This document shows positions 1-7,287 of a DNA stretch of 43,403 nucleotides, in pieces. The stretch spans positions 1 through 43,403 of the forward strand of contig JAMPDR010000010.1 of assembly GCA_023665555.1 (NCBI GenBank), read 5' to 3'. Position 1 is the stretch's first letter; each line of letters opens with the position of its first letter. Below the pieces are notes generated by a model. That model did not search any database and was not told where the DNA came from. It worked only from the letters and a program-made list of their open reading frames with translations. Position numbers and translations under genes: made by a program. This DNA is from Ruminococcus sp. (GTDB lineage Bacteria > Bacillota > Clostridia > Oscillospirales > Acutalibacteraceae).

Positions 1-492
1 TACATGGGTGCAGGCCTTGACGAAAGCGGCAACAAAGTTAAGAAAGCTTTCTGCGGCGGTACAATGGCTGCTACTCCGCTTTCATGCGTTGCAGGTTACT
101 ATACTCTTGAAGAAATTGATAAGCAGAACGCTTGCCAGAGAGCAGGTCAGATGGGTGACAGACTTACAACAGGTCTTAACGCTATCATCGACAAATATAA
201 TCTCCCGTTCGTTGCATTCAACCAGGGTTCAATTTGCCACCTCGACACAGTAGGTACAATGCACTATTCAATCGACTGGAGCAAAGTATGGCAGATCCCG
301 GGTGTTCTTAAGGCAACAAGCGAACGTAAGGCAGAAATGACTCACATGGGCGCAGCTTACATGGCTGAGGGTCTTGTTACCCTTGCAGGTTCACGTCTTT
401 ACACTTCTGCTGCATACACAGAAGAGATGATCGACGACGCTCTTGTTCGTTTCGACAGAGTTCTTGCTCAGTGTGCACTTAAAGAAGGCTAA
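1..492 (+). CDS. Class III (PLP) aminotransferase, glutamate-1-semialdehyde aminomutase-like, 3' part only
   Basis: The reading frame is open from the first base, so this is the C-terminal 163 residues of a longer protein that begins outside the window. The stretch AFCGGTMAATPLSCVAG matches the region after the PLP lysine in class III aminotransferases of the glutamate-1-semialdehyde type (usually GTxSGNPLAxAAG). The catalytic lysine itself must lie upstream and cannot be checked. The C-terminus carries the usual small-domain pattern with HMGAAYMAEGLVTLAG. Sixty-six bases, containing a hairpin, separate it from a two-domain class II aldolase on the same strand, so the pair probably works in one carbon-compound pathway. 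The substrate cannot be told from the sequence; a true haem-pathway HemL role is possible but the aldolase neighbour argues against it. Confidence 0.8.
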   Translation, partial: YMGAGLDESGNKVKKAFCGGTMAATPLSCVAGYYTLEEIDKQNACQRAGQMGDRLTTGLNAIIDKYNLPFVAFNQGSICHLDTVGTMHYSIDWSKVWQIPGVLKATSERKAEMTHMGAAYMAEGLVTLAGSRLYTSAAYTEEMIDDALVRFDRVLAQCALKEG

Positions 493-507
493 TTAATTAA
501 ACATTAC

Positions 508-534
508 CAAGGGCAGACTTTGCTTCTGCCCTTG
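508..534 (+). terminator. Intergenic hairpin, attenuator or mRNA-processing type
   Basis: A perfect 10-bp stem (CAAGGGCAGA at 508-517 with TCTGCCCTTG at 525-534, 7-base loop) lies between the aminotransferase and the aldolase. It has no T-tract after it, so it is more likely a partial terminator or 3'-stability hairpin inside an operon than a full stop. Confidence 0.55.
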
Positions 535-558
535 ATTCATAAAAGTAGGTGTTTATAA

Positions 559-1779
559 ATGGATATTCAAACCGCAAAAGAAATTGTTGTTGAAGCAGGT
601 AAACAGCTTGTTTCATCAGGACTTATTGCAAGAACATGGGGTAACGTAAGCTGCCGCATTGACGATAAGCATTTTGTTATCACTCCCAGCGGACGTGCAT
701 ATGAAACTCTTACACCCGACGAGGTTGTTCTTGTCAACACAGATGATCTTACATATGAGGGTGACATCAAACCATCAAGCGAAAAAGGTATTCACGCTCA
801 GTGCTATCTTCTTCGTCCCGAAACAAACTTTGTTATCCACACTCATCAGATGAATGCATCAATCGTGAGCGCAATCGGCTGTGATATCAATAACATCACG
901 GGTGAGAGCAAGGATATTATCGGCGACAACATTCCTGTTTCAACCTATGGTCTTTCAGGAACAGGCACACTTCGCAAGGCTGTTGTTGCCGCTCTCAAGC
1001 GTTCAGATTCAAAGGCTGTTATCATGAAGCATCATGGTGCTGTTTGCCTCGGCACAGACTATGACGATGCTTTCAAGGTTGCAAATGAGGTTGAAAAAGT
1101 TTGCGCTGATTATGTTTTCTCAAAATATAATGAACTTACAAGCAAAACTGCTGAAACATTCAGTGATGTTTATGCATATGTTGCTGACCTCAAAAAGCGT
1201 GCAGATGCTCCTGCTCCTGCCGTAACTGCATATGACAGTTCAAGAAACGGCAATGTTGTTGTTATCAAGGATAAAAACGGCAACGAAAAAGCAACAATTG
1301 CAGCGGCAAAAGAAATGCTCATTCTCGGCGACAAAATTCCGCCCGAAGCAGATATGCATCTGGCAATCTACAATAGCCGTGAAGATATCAACTATATCAT
1401 ACATTCAGATGATGAAGCAGTTGTTACTGCATCAAAAATTGTTAAGAAAAAACTTCGTCCGTTGATTGATGACTTTGCACAGATTGCAGGCACAACAATC
1501 AGAAACGTTGAATTTAATCCGAACAGCACTCTTAAGACTGCTAAAAAGGTTGTTAAGGCTCTCGGCAAGCATAAGACAGTTGCTCTTATCAAGGATAATG
1601 GTGCAGTTTGTTGCGGACCGACACAGGACGAGGCAGAAGCAGCAGAAATGGTTGCAGAGAAGAACTGCAAGACTTATGTTTCAAGCCGTCTTTTCGGCAA
1701 AAAAGCGAAGCCTGTAGGCGCAATTGATGCACTGCTTGAAAACTTTGTTTACAGAGTTAAATATTCAAAGCAGAAATAA
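559..1779 (+). CDS. Tandem class II aldolase/adducin-family protein with a degenerate second domain
   Basis: This 406-residue protein contains two class II aldolase folds. In the first (about 1-200) the family's active-site elements are visible: SGR at 44-46, PSSE with the candidate catalytic Glu75, the zinc ligands H94 and H96 in HTHQ, and a third zinc histidine in KHHGAVCLG near 158-159. The second (about 240-395) has the same order of elements, but HTH is replaced by HSDD and the HHGA motif by DNGAVCCG, so it probably binds no metal and is structural or regulatory. Single-domain relatives such as fuculose-phosphate aldolase or ribulose-5-phosphate epimerase are about 210-230 residues, so this is a duplication. 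ATG 559 follows the intergenic hairpin with no strong ribosome-binding site, suggesting co-expression with the upstream aminotransferase. Substrate unknown. Confidence 0.85.
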   Translation: MDIQTAKEIVVEAGKQLVSSGLIARTWGNVSCRIDDKHFVITPSGRAYETLTPDEVVLVNTDDLTYEGDIKPSSEKGIHAQCYLLRPETNFVIHTHQMNASIVSAIGCDINNITGESKDIIGDNIPVSTYGLSGTGTLRKAVVAALKRSDSKAVIMKHHGAVCLGTDYDDAFKVANEVEKVCADYVFSKYNELTSKTAETFSDVYAYVADLKKRADAPAPAVTAYDSSRNGNVVVIKDKNGNEKATIAAAKEMLILGDKIPPEADMHLAIYNSREDINYIIHSDDEAVVTASKIVKKKLRPLIDDFAQIAGTTIRNVEFNPNSTLKTAKKVVKALGKHKTVALIKDNGAVCCGPTQDEAEAAEMVAEKNCKTYVSSRLFGKKAKPVGAIDALLENFVYRVKYSKQK

Positions 1780-1815
1780 TTGATATCCTACTGTTTTTAT
1801 AATTTTTCTTTCTCC

Positions 1816-1858
1816 AAGTGAAGCGGGCAGATTCCGATCTGCTCGTTTTACTTTTATA
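1816..1858 (+). terminator. Rho-independent terminator after the aldolase gene
   Basis: A long stem pairs 1816-1832 with 1837-1853 around a TCCG loop; the descending arm includes TTTTACTTTTAT. It ends the aminotransferase-aldolase transcript. Confidence 0.75.
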
Positions 1859-2050
1859 GTACTTGGTGCTTGCGCACGGGTACTGCGTACGGCTATGATG
1901 CGGGGAAGATTGTACCTGTCGTAAGGTTCAGTCCGCAGAGAAGGCTAAAAGTAACTGCCCGTCCGGCATGAGGACAAAGTGAAAGAAGCAGCAAACTATA
2001 ATTCGTGGACGATATCATAAATTTAAGTATGGCCTGACCCACGTACCCAT
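1857..2050 (+). repeat. Hairpin repeat, copy 1 (GCGG module plus second CGTGG/CCACG module)
   Basis: The first module runs TGCGG (1899-1903) to CCGCA (1933-1937) with an inner ACCT/AGGT stem. The second (about 1946-2050) contains GCCCGTCCGGC and a CGTGG (2004-2008) / CCACG (2039-2043) stem, and matches 12236-12335. The rest of the gap to 2142 holds no recognisable feature. Confidence 0.75.
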
Positions 2051-2142
2051 TAACTAATCTTATGCAATATGCACAAAATTTATCTTGAAACTTTATTAGT
2101 TTTGACATGTGCGTAGAAACTAAAAAAATTGCTGAAAAACAC

Positions 2143-2171
2143 TTGATTTTTAGCTTTATCTGTTGTAATAT
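2143..2171 (+). promoter_or_regulatory. Putative housekeeping promoter of the small RNA at 2178
   Basis: TTGATT (2143-2148), 17-base spacer, TAATAT (2166-2171). Each hexamer matches consensus at four or five positions, so this is a moderate promoter call, supported by the structured sequence and terminator that follow. Confidence 0.45.
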
Positions 2172-2177
2172 ATATCT

Positions 2178-2295
2178 GCAATCGAGAGAGGGAAACCTCA
2201 AAGATGATTGCCTAAATAATGACAGCTTCACAATAATGTTTTCTTCGTATTTTCTCCTTTTAAAAGCACTCGGTTTTCTCCCCGAGTGTTTTTAA
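2178..2295 (+). ncRNA. Candidate small structured RNA of about 115 nt
   Basis: Between a putative promoter and a clear terminator lies a stretch with no credible ORF but with nested pairing. GCAATC at about 2178-2183 pairs with GATTGC near 2205-2210, and inside it GAGG-GAAA-CCTC forms a GNRA tetraloop hairpin. The rest up to the terminator is T-rich. It does not match 4.5S/SRP, 6S, tmRNA, RNase P or any riboswitch consensus known to me. It might instead be the leader of the transporter gene at 2604, but the terminator and 300 bases of spacing make a free small RNA more likely. Confidence 0.45.
2262..2293 (+). terminator. Rho-independent terminator of the small RNA
   Basis: CACTCGG (2267-2273) pairs with CCGAGTG (2282-2288), extended by A/T pairs and followed by a run of T. 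The next 300 bases to the transporter gene are AT-rich with nothing else recognisable beyond a weak TTGTGG-17-TAAACT promoter near 2500-2530. Confidence 0.8.
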
Positions 2296-2603
2296 TTTAT
2301 GTTTATATTCTTTTATGGAACAAACACCTGGCTTTGCTCCGTATTTCGATTTTAATTTGATAAAAATTAAGGCTATAAGTGACTTGCTGTTCAAAAAAAT
2401 TCATGTATCTAATTTGCAAACTTTTAGATGAAAAAGATCATAGTAGTTGAATGATTTTATATTTGTTAACCAATCTTTTTCTATTTTCTGTTAATGCCTT
2501 GTGGTAATTCAGCAAATTCTGTAAACTATAAGTAATAAGGAAAAATCAGAGTTCCCTTAGAATGATAAGATCTTATAAGATACAGAATTTGAAGGAGATA
2601 TCA

Positions 2604-4352
2604 ATGAGCATTTTTGACATACTCACATTTATCGGCGGACTTTCTATGCTGCTTTTCGGAATCAACTATATGGGCAGTGCACTTGAAAAGAAAGCAGGCG
2701 GCTCACTTTCGGGCATGATTGCTCGTTTCACTTCGAACAAGTATACAGGCTTTCTGCTTGGACTTGCGGCAACCGTAGTTATTCAGTCATCATCAGCAAC
2801 AACTGTTATGGTTGTAGGTTTTGTCAATTCGGGAATCATGACGCTCACGCAGTCAGTCAGCGTTATAATGGGTGCAAATGTAGGAACAACAGTTACTGCA
2901 TGGATACTCAGTTTGACAGGCATCAGCGGTGAAAGCGTGCTTGTAAATCTTTTTAAGCCGACCACCTTTGCCCCAATCACCGCTTTTATAGGTGTTATAC
3001 TTTATCTGTTTGTTAAAAACAGCAAAAAGCGCGATATTGGAATGATACTTATCGGATTTTCTGTTTTGATGTTTGGTATGGATACAGCTTCAAATGCAGT
3101 GGCAGGTCTTAGTGATGTTCCCGGTTTTGCGGAATTGTTTGTGCTTTTCAAAAACCCGATTTTAGGTGTGCTTGCAGGCGCAATTCTAACGGCAATTATT
3201 CAATCATCAACTGCATCAGTCGGAATTTTGCAGGCACTTTGCTTAACCGGACAGGTGTCAGTCGGAGCGGCTTTTCCGATTATCCTCGGCCAAAACATCG
3301 GGACATGCATTACAACTATGATTTCTTCATTCGGTGCAAACAAAAATGCCAAACGTGCGGCAATGATACACTTTAATTTCAACTTCCTCGGCTCGATAAT
3401 CTTGCTGATACTCTTCTATTCGTTAAATCTTATATTTAAGTTTCCGTTCCTTGATAATGCGGCATCAGCTTTTGATATTGCGGTCATTCACACACTTTGC
3501 AATATTGTTGTAACAGCGGTATTTCTGCCTGCATCATCATTGCTTGAAAAGCTTTCATGCAAAATGGTCAAAGATATTGAAGATGAGGATAATGACAAAA
3601 TTATTCTTGACGAGCGTTTTTTCATCAACCCAACAGTTGCACTTGAGCAGGCGAGGGAAAAAACTATACACATGGCTGAAAAATCAGTTTCAACCTTTAA
3701 GTCGTCAATAAATCTTATCGGTAACTACAGTGATGATGCTGCACAGAGAATCATCAGCGCTGAAAAAAGAATTGATAAATATGAGGATACTATCAGCACC
3801 TATCTTGTCAGACTTGGTTCAAAGGAACTGACGGAAAATGACAGTCATGAGTTGACAACGCTTCTTAAGGTTGTTGGCGGTTTTGAGCGGCTTTCAGACC
3901 ATGCTGTTCATGTTGTTTTAAGTGCAAAACAGGTGGAAGAGGAGAATTTGAAGTTTTCGCCCGGCGCAGAAGATGAACTTAATGTGATCATCAGTGCAGT
4001 ATTCGAGATTATCAAAATGACAGCAAGCGCTTTTTGCAATAATGATTACACACTTGCTTCGCAGGTTGAACCGTTGGAGCAGGTTATAGACGGACTTATT
4101 GACAGAGCAAAAAACGGTCACATTGAAAGAATGTTAAAAGGTGACTGTACATTTCAGGCGGGACTCACCTTTGCAGACATTCTGCATATACTTGAGCGTG
4201 TTTCCGACCACTGTTCGGAAATTGCGGCAAGTATGATTGAAATTTCGCAGGGCAGTCTTGGTGTACACGGATATCTGAAAGAATACCGCAAAAAGGACAA
4301 TGCACAGTTTGCCGACAAATATAATGAATTTAAAAAGAAATATACAATGTAA
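2604..4352 (+). CDS. Na+/phosphate cotransporter family protein with C-terminal PhoU-like domain
   Basis: The 582-residue protein has two inverted Na_Pi_cotrans repeats in its first 320 residues, each with the hallmark Q-S-S motif: QSSSATTVMVVGF at about 61 and QSSTASVGI at about 200. The remaining 240 residues are helical and hydrophilic, with the PhoU-like pattern ERLSDHAVHV and, repeated later, LERVSDHCSEIAASM. Such proteins (NptA/YjbB type) import or export phosphate using sodium; the PhoU part probably senses phosphate status. I chose ATG 2604 because GAAGGAGAT sits seven bases ahead; an in-frame ATG at 2562 has no such site. Fifteen bases downstream starts a small Cys-rich protein with its own AGGAGG site, forming a two-gene unit. 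Confidence 0.93.
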   Translation: MSIFDILTFIGGLSMLLFGINYMGSALEKKAGGSLSGMIARFTSNKYTGFLLGLAATVVIQSSSATTVMVVGFVNSGIMTLTQSVSVIMGANVGTTVTAWILSLTGISGESVLVNLFKPTTFAPITAFIGVILYLFVKNSKKRDIGMILIGFSVLMFGMDTASNAVAGLSDVPGFAELFVLFKNPILGVLAGAILTAIIQSSTASVGILQALCLTGQVSVGAAFPIILGQNIGTCITTMISSFGANKNAKRAAMIHFNFNFLGSIILLILFYSLNLIFKFPFLDNAASAFDIAVIHTLCNIVVTAVFLPASSLLEKLSCKMVKDIEDEDNDKIILDERFFINPTVALEQAREKTIHMAEKSVSTFKSSINLIGNYSDDAAQRIISAEKRIDKYEDTISTYLVRLGSKELTENDSHELTTLLKVVGGFERLSDHAVHVVLSAKQVEEENLKFSPGAEDELNVIISAVFEIIKMTASAFCNNDYTLASQVEPLEQVIDGLIDRAKNGHIERMLKGDCTFQAGLTFADILHILERVSDHCSEIAASMIEISQGSLGVHGYLKEYRKKDNAQFADKYNEFKKKYTM

Positions 4353-4367
4353 CAGGAGGATGCAAGT

Positions 4368-4547
4368 ATGCAGACAGGAAGTTGTGAACATTGTGCACAT
4401 TATCTTTATGATGATGAGTATGACGAATATTATTGCGATGTTTCTCTCGATGAGGACGAGATGGAGTCGTATATGAGGGGAAACAATGTTTCGTGTGGAT
4501 TTTTTAAGTTTTATGACGAATATAAAATGGTGGAAAAGCAAAACTGA
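4368..4547 (+). CDS. Small four-cysteine acidic protein, DUF6472-like
   Basis: A 59-residue protein starts at ATG 4368, eight bases after a perfect AGGAGG. It begins MQTGSCEHCAHY, continues with an acidic Tyr-rich segment and a third Cys (YYCDVSLDEDEME), has a fourth Cys in VSCGFF, and ends FYDEYKMVEKQN. This spacing of CxxC...C...C with a DEDEM core and a FxxYDEYKxVxKQ tail resembles the DUF6472 family of small clostridial proteins, a recognition from memory. Four cysteines suggest a zinc-bound knuckle. Function unknown; it follows the phosphate transporter by 15 bases and is presumably co-transcribed with it. Confidence 0.85.
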   Translation: MQTGSCEHCAHYLYDDEYDEYYCDVSLDEDEMESYMRGNNVSCGFFKFYDEYKMVEKQN

Positions 4548-4595
4548 ATTTTAGTGAAGAAGTAATTAAGAAATAATAAAGAGGTAAATTTAATG

Positions 4596-4928
4596 AGGAA
4601 CGATGGTCGCGGTGCTTGCGCACGGGTACTGCGTACGGCTATGATGCGGGAAAGATATTACCTATTGTGAACAATAGTCCGCAGAGGAAGAAATAATTAG
4701 GAACGAAATTAGGTAATAAGTAAAAAGTAATAGTGAAGAAGTGCGGTCGCGAATAAGATTGTTATAATATGAAAATTTTAATCCGCAGAGAAAAGTATAG
4801 ATTTAAATCAGTGTTAAAAATTAAAATCTAAAAATTAACAGTTGCAGTATTTCGCGGATGCAAATTAAAATATACCACCGCTTTCCCCGCGACCATACCT
4901 CTTAACTATTCCTTATTACTTATTACCT
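4596..4928 (+). repeat. Hairpin repeat, copy 2 (long composite)
   Basis: The GCGG module spans 4645-4683 and has an inner CTATTGT (4662-4668) / ACAATAG (4671-4677) stem. It is followed by further TCGCGAA, TTCGCGGA and CCCCGCGACC pieces and bounded by AGGAAC/TTCCTTATT-type flanks. It fills most of the gap between the small Cys protein and the lipase gene. Confidence 0.75.
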
Positions 4929-4957
4929 CAAATAATGTGAACAATTAATAAATTTAG

Positions 4958-4987
4958 GCAGATTCATATGATGAGTCTGCTTTTTTT
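4958..4987 (+). terminator. Strong rho-independent terminator
   Basis: GCAGATTCAT (4958-4967) pairs with ATGAGTCTGC (4971-4980) with one G-T wobble and a three-base loop, then seven T. It closes the transporter/Cys-protein transcript and sits just before the next promoter. Confidence 0.88.
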
Positions 4988-4989
4988 GC

Positions 4990-5018
4990 TTGACGAATCT
5001 ATGACTATAAAGTATAAT
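4990..5018 (+). promoter_or_regulatory. Promoter of the lipase-peptidase-transporter operon
   Basis: TTGACG (4990-4995), 17-base spacer, TATAAT (5013-5018), 66 bases before the lipase start. Near-consensus housekeeping promoter placed directly after a terminator. Confidence 0.85.
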
Positions 5019-5083
5019 TTTTACAGACGATAGTATACAAGTGTTTATTATTCTATCGTATGGAAAAGATAAGGAGAATGTTT

Positions 5084-6730
5084 ATGAAGAAAAATGTCAG
5101 AAAATTTCTGTCACTGCTCATCACGCTGTTGATAATCTTGTCATGCGTGACTGTTGCTTTCGGTGCACAGGAAGAAAAAATCCCGGTTGTTTTGATTCCG
5201 GGTTTCGGTCAGAGCGACACAAGAGTTTATGACGACAATGGCAGCTATCTCGGCGACATCAGCGAGTTTTCACTCAAGAGTTTTGAAACGAATGAGATCT
5301 TAAGTTCTCTTGTTTCGCCGAAAAAGCTTTCACAACTTGTCAATGCCCATCCGAATCTTGCAGAGTATGTCTATGAATTCATGTGCGATCTATTCGTAGC
5401 TTTCAGGCATAATGATGACGGCACACCTGTTAACACAACAAAGGTCACGCGTTTTAACAATCCGTATTCAAAACTTACAGCCGAAGAAAGGGCCGAGGTT
5501 GATAAACATATTTCGCTTGGCAGCTTGTCGGAATATGACGATATTCGCTACTATTTCACATATGATACTTTTGGAAGTGTTAAAGAGGCCGCCGATGATT
5601 TGCATACATACATTACCGATGTTGTACTCGCTCAGACAGGTGCGGAAAAAGTCAATATTGTTCCTGTAAGTCAGGGTGGCGCTCTTTTTGTTGAATATCT
5701 TGACCTTTACAAAGAGGACTATAAGTATATAAATAAGGTTATCGGTATCGTTCCTGCATATGATGGTGCAACAATTGTCGGTGACATTCTGACCGATCAG
5801 GTTAAAATTTATGATATCGATTATTTCCATAAAACTGCACTCCCTGCTGTTTTCAAAACTCTTGCAGGCAGTGAAACAACCGGATACCTTATCAGTATGG
5901 CGCTCAGATGCGTGCTTTCGGCTGATGTTCAGCAGCAGGTGTTCAAAAAAGCGCTTCAAGCGGCTGTTGATTGCCTTGCTAAAAATAACTCTATGATGTG
6001 GGCGCTTTGTCCGGCTGAGTTCTATGAGCAGGCGCGCGAAAGACTCATCAGTGATGAATCGCACGATACTTTCAGATCAGAAACTGACAGATATGACCTT
6101 GCAAGAAAGAACTTTACTTCAAACCTCGCAGAGCTTATTGATGGCGGCACAGTCGTGCATAACATCGCAAGCTATGACGTTGGTTGTTATTTGTCAGTGC
6201 TGTTCGATCACGGCAACACAAACGCTGATGATCTTCTTGCTCCGTCATCACCCGGCTTAGGAGCAACATGCGCAGATACAGGTAAAACTCTCGGCAAAGA
6301 TTATGTATCACCGTTAACTTATTGCAGTGATCCGACACATAACCATATTTCACCCGATAATGTTCTTGATGCATCAACAGGCTTTCTGCCTGAGAACACA
6401 TGGTACTTCAAAGGGATATCCCACATGGGACTCAACGGCCGTGAAGATGTGAAGAACTTTGCTGCTCAGCTTATTTTGAATGATGATATTGTTGATATCT
6501 ATACTTATCCGGGACAAAGTCAGTTTGTCGAACTTCCCGAATATGAGCAAGTTGTTGATGAGGAACAAGGTGTAATCAAATATTACAACGCAGACGGAGA
6601 ATTCATGTATCAGAAAAATATACCTCAGGATTCTTCAAACAGCTTTGGTGATGCATTTGTAAAAGTGCTTTATAATTGCTTTAATTTTGTATCAAAGCTG
6701 TTTACAAATATTTTCCCGAAATGGAGATAA
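5084..6730 (+). CDS. Secreted lipase/esterase-like alpha/beta hydrolase
   Basis: The 548-residue protein starts with a signal peptide (KK then a leucine-rich core, about residues 1-28, ending VAFGA). The mature part begins PVVLIPGFGQSD, an oxyanion-loop type strand-turn of lipases. The nucleophile elbow is PVSQGG around Ser196; the usual first Gly of GxSxG is replaced by Pro, as in some lecithin-cholesterol acyltransferase-like or PGAP1-like proteins. A histidine candidate is in ISHMG near the end. The C-terminus is an amphipathic hydrophobic stretch ending FTNIFPKWR. ATG 5084 lies seven bases after AAGGAG; the in-frame ATGs at 5060 and 5078 are too early or too close. A C39-like peptidase starts four bases after its stop and a sugar transporter follows, so it is the first gene of an operon. 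Substrate unknown. Confidence 0.8.
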   Translation: MKKNVRKFLSLLITLLIILSCVTVAFGAQEEKIPVVLIPGFGQSDTRVYDDNGSYLGDISEFSLKSFETNEILSSLVSPKKLSQLVNAHPNLAEYVYEFMCDLFVAFRHNDDGTPVNTTKVTRFNNPYSKLTAEERAEVDKHISLGSLSEYDDIRYYFTYDTFGSVKEAADDLHTYITDVVLAQTGAEKVNIVPVSQGGALFVEYLDLYKEDYKYINKVIGIVPAYDGATIVGDILTDQVKIYDIDYFHKTALPAVFKTLAGSETTGYLISMALRCVLSADVQQQVFKKALQAAVDCLAKNNSMMWALCPAEFYEQARERLISDESHDTFRSETDRYDLARKNFTSNLAELIDGGTVVHNIASYDVGCYLSVLFDHGNTNADDLLAPSSPGLGATCADTGKTLGKDYVSPLTYCSDPTHNHISPDNVLDASTGFLPENTWYFKGISHMGLNGREDVKNFAAQLILNDDIVDIYTYPGQSQFVELPEYEQVVDEEQGVIKYYNADGEFMYQKNIPQDSSNSFGDAFVKVLYNCFNFVSKLFTNIFPKWR

Positions 6731-6734
6731 TGCC

Positions 6735-7271
6735 ATGCTTGAAAAAAGTAATTACCGACATAATATGACGATCAACCTTCCCGATGATTATATCAACGGT
6801 CAGGGTAAGGGCGAAGTCAGCAAAATGAAATACGGTTTTTTTGATATGTCGTGGAACGGCTGTGAGATGATTGCAATCTATAATGCAATGCGTGATATCG
6901 GCAGACCGAATTCACTTCAGCAAATAAGCCTTGAAATGTATCCGAAGTCGTCTGTACTTTGCGGCTTTTTCGGTTCGAATCCGTATGTTCTTGATAAGTA
7001 TTTCAAAATGCATGATATACCATATACAAGAACATATGATTACAACAGATTTTTCAATGAGATATATAGCCATCAATGCGGTATCTGTTCGTTTTGGAAT
7101 CATAGACTGTTGTTTTCGTCACTTCACACCGTTATGGTGAAATATATCGACGGAAAAATCACGGTGTTCAATAAGTCAAACGGCAGAACTGAACCTGTAC
7201 CGCTTGACAATAGAAGTCTTGTAACAAGCAAAAAACTTTTCATGGTAGGCTATCTGTTTGATAAGAAATAA
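6735..7271 (+). CDS. C39-like cysteine peptidase-fold protein
   Basis: This 178-residue protein has the layout of the peptidase C39-like family: catalytic Cys43 in WNGCEMIAIYNAM, His131 in SSLHTVMVKYIDG and Asn146 in ITVFNKSNG, which would form the Cys-His-Asn/Asp triad. It has no signal peptide and no transporter domain, unlike bacteriocin exporters with N-terminal C39 domains. The start at ATG 6735 has GGAG about eight bases before it; longer frames read back into the lipase gene. It lies between the secreted lipase-like protein and a GPH transporter with gaps of 4 and 16 bases, so it is translated from the same message. Possible roles are peptide or amide cleavage in the cytoplasm; the substrate is not evident. 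Confidence 0.75.
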   Translation: MLEKSNYRHNMTINLPDDYINGQGKGEVSKMKYGFFDMSWNGCEMIAIYNAMRDIGRPNSLQQISLEMYPKSSVLCGFFGSNPYVLDKYFKMHDIPYTRTYDYNRFFNEIYSHQCGICSFWNHRLLFSSLHTVMVKYIDGKITVFNKSNGRTEPVPLDNRSLVTSKKLFMVGYLFDKK

Positions 7272-7287
7272 TGAAAGGATATTAATT

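Noticed and set aside
1857-2050. CRISPR array
   Set aside because: Repeats are dispersed singly between genes, not spaced regularly with unique spacers; no cas genes are present.
5468-6064. 198-codon minus-strand frame
   Set aside because: Antisense to the secreted hydrolase, composition unlike real proteins of the window.
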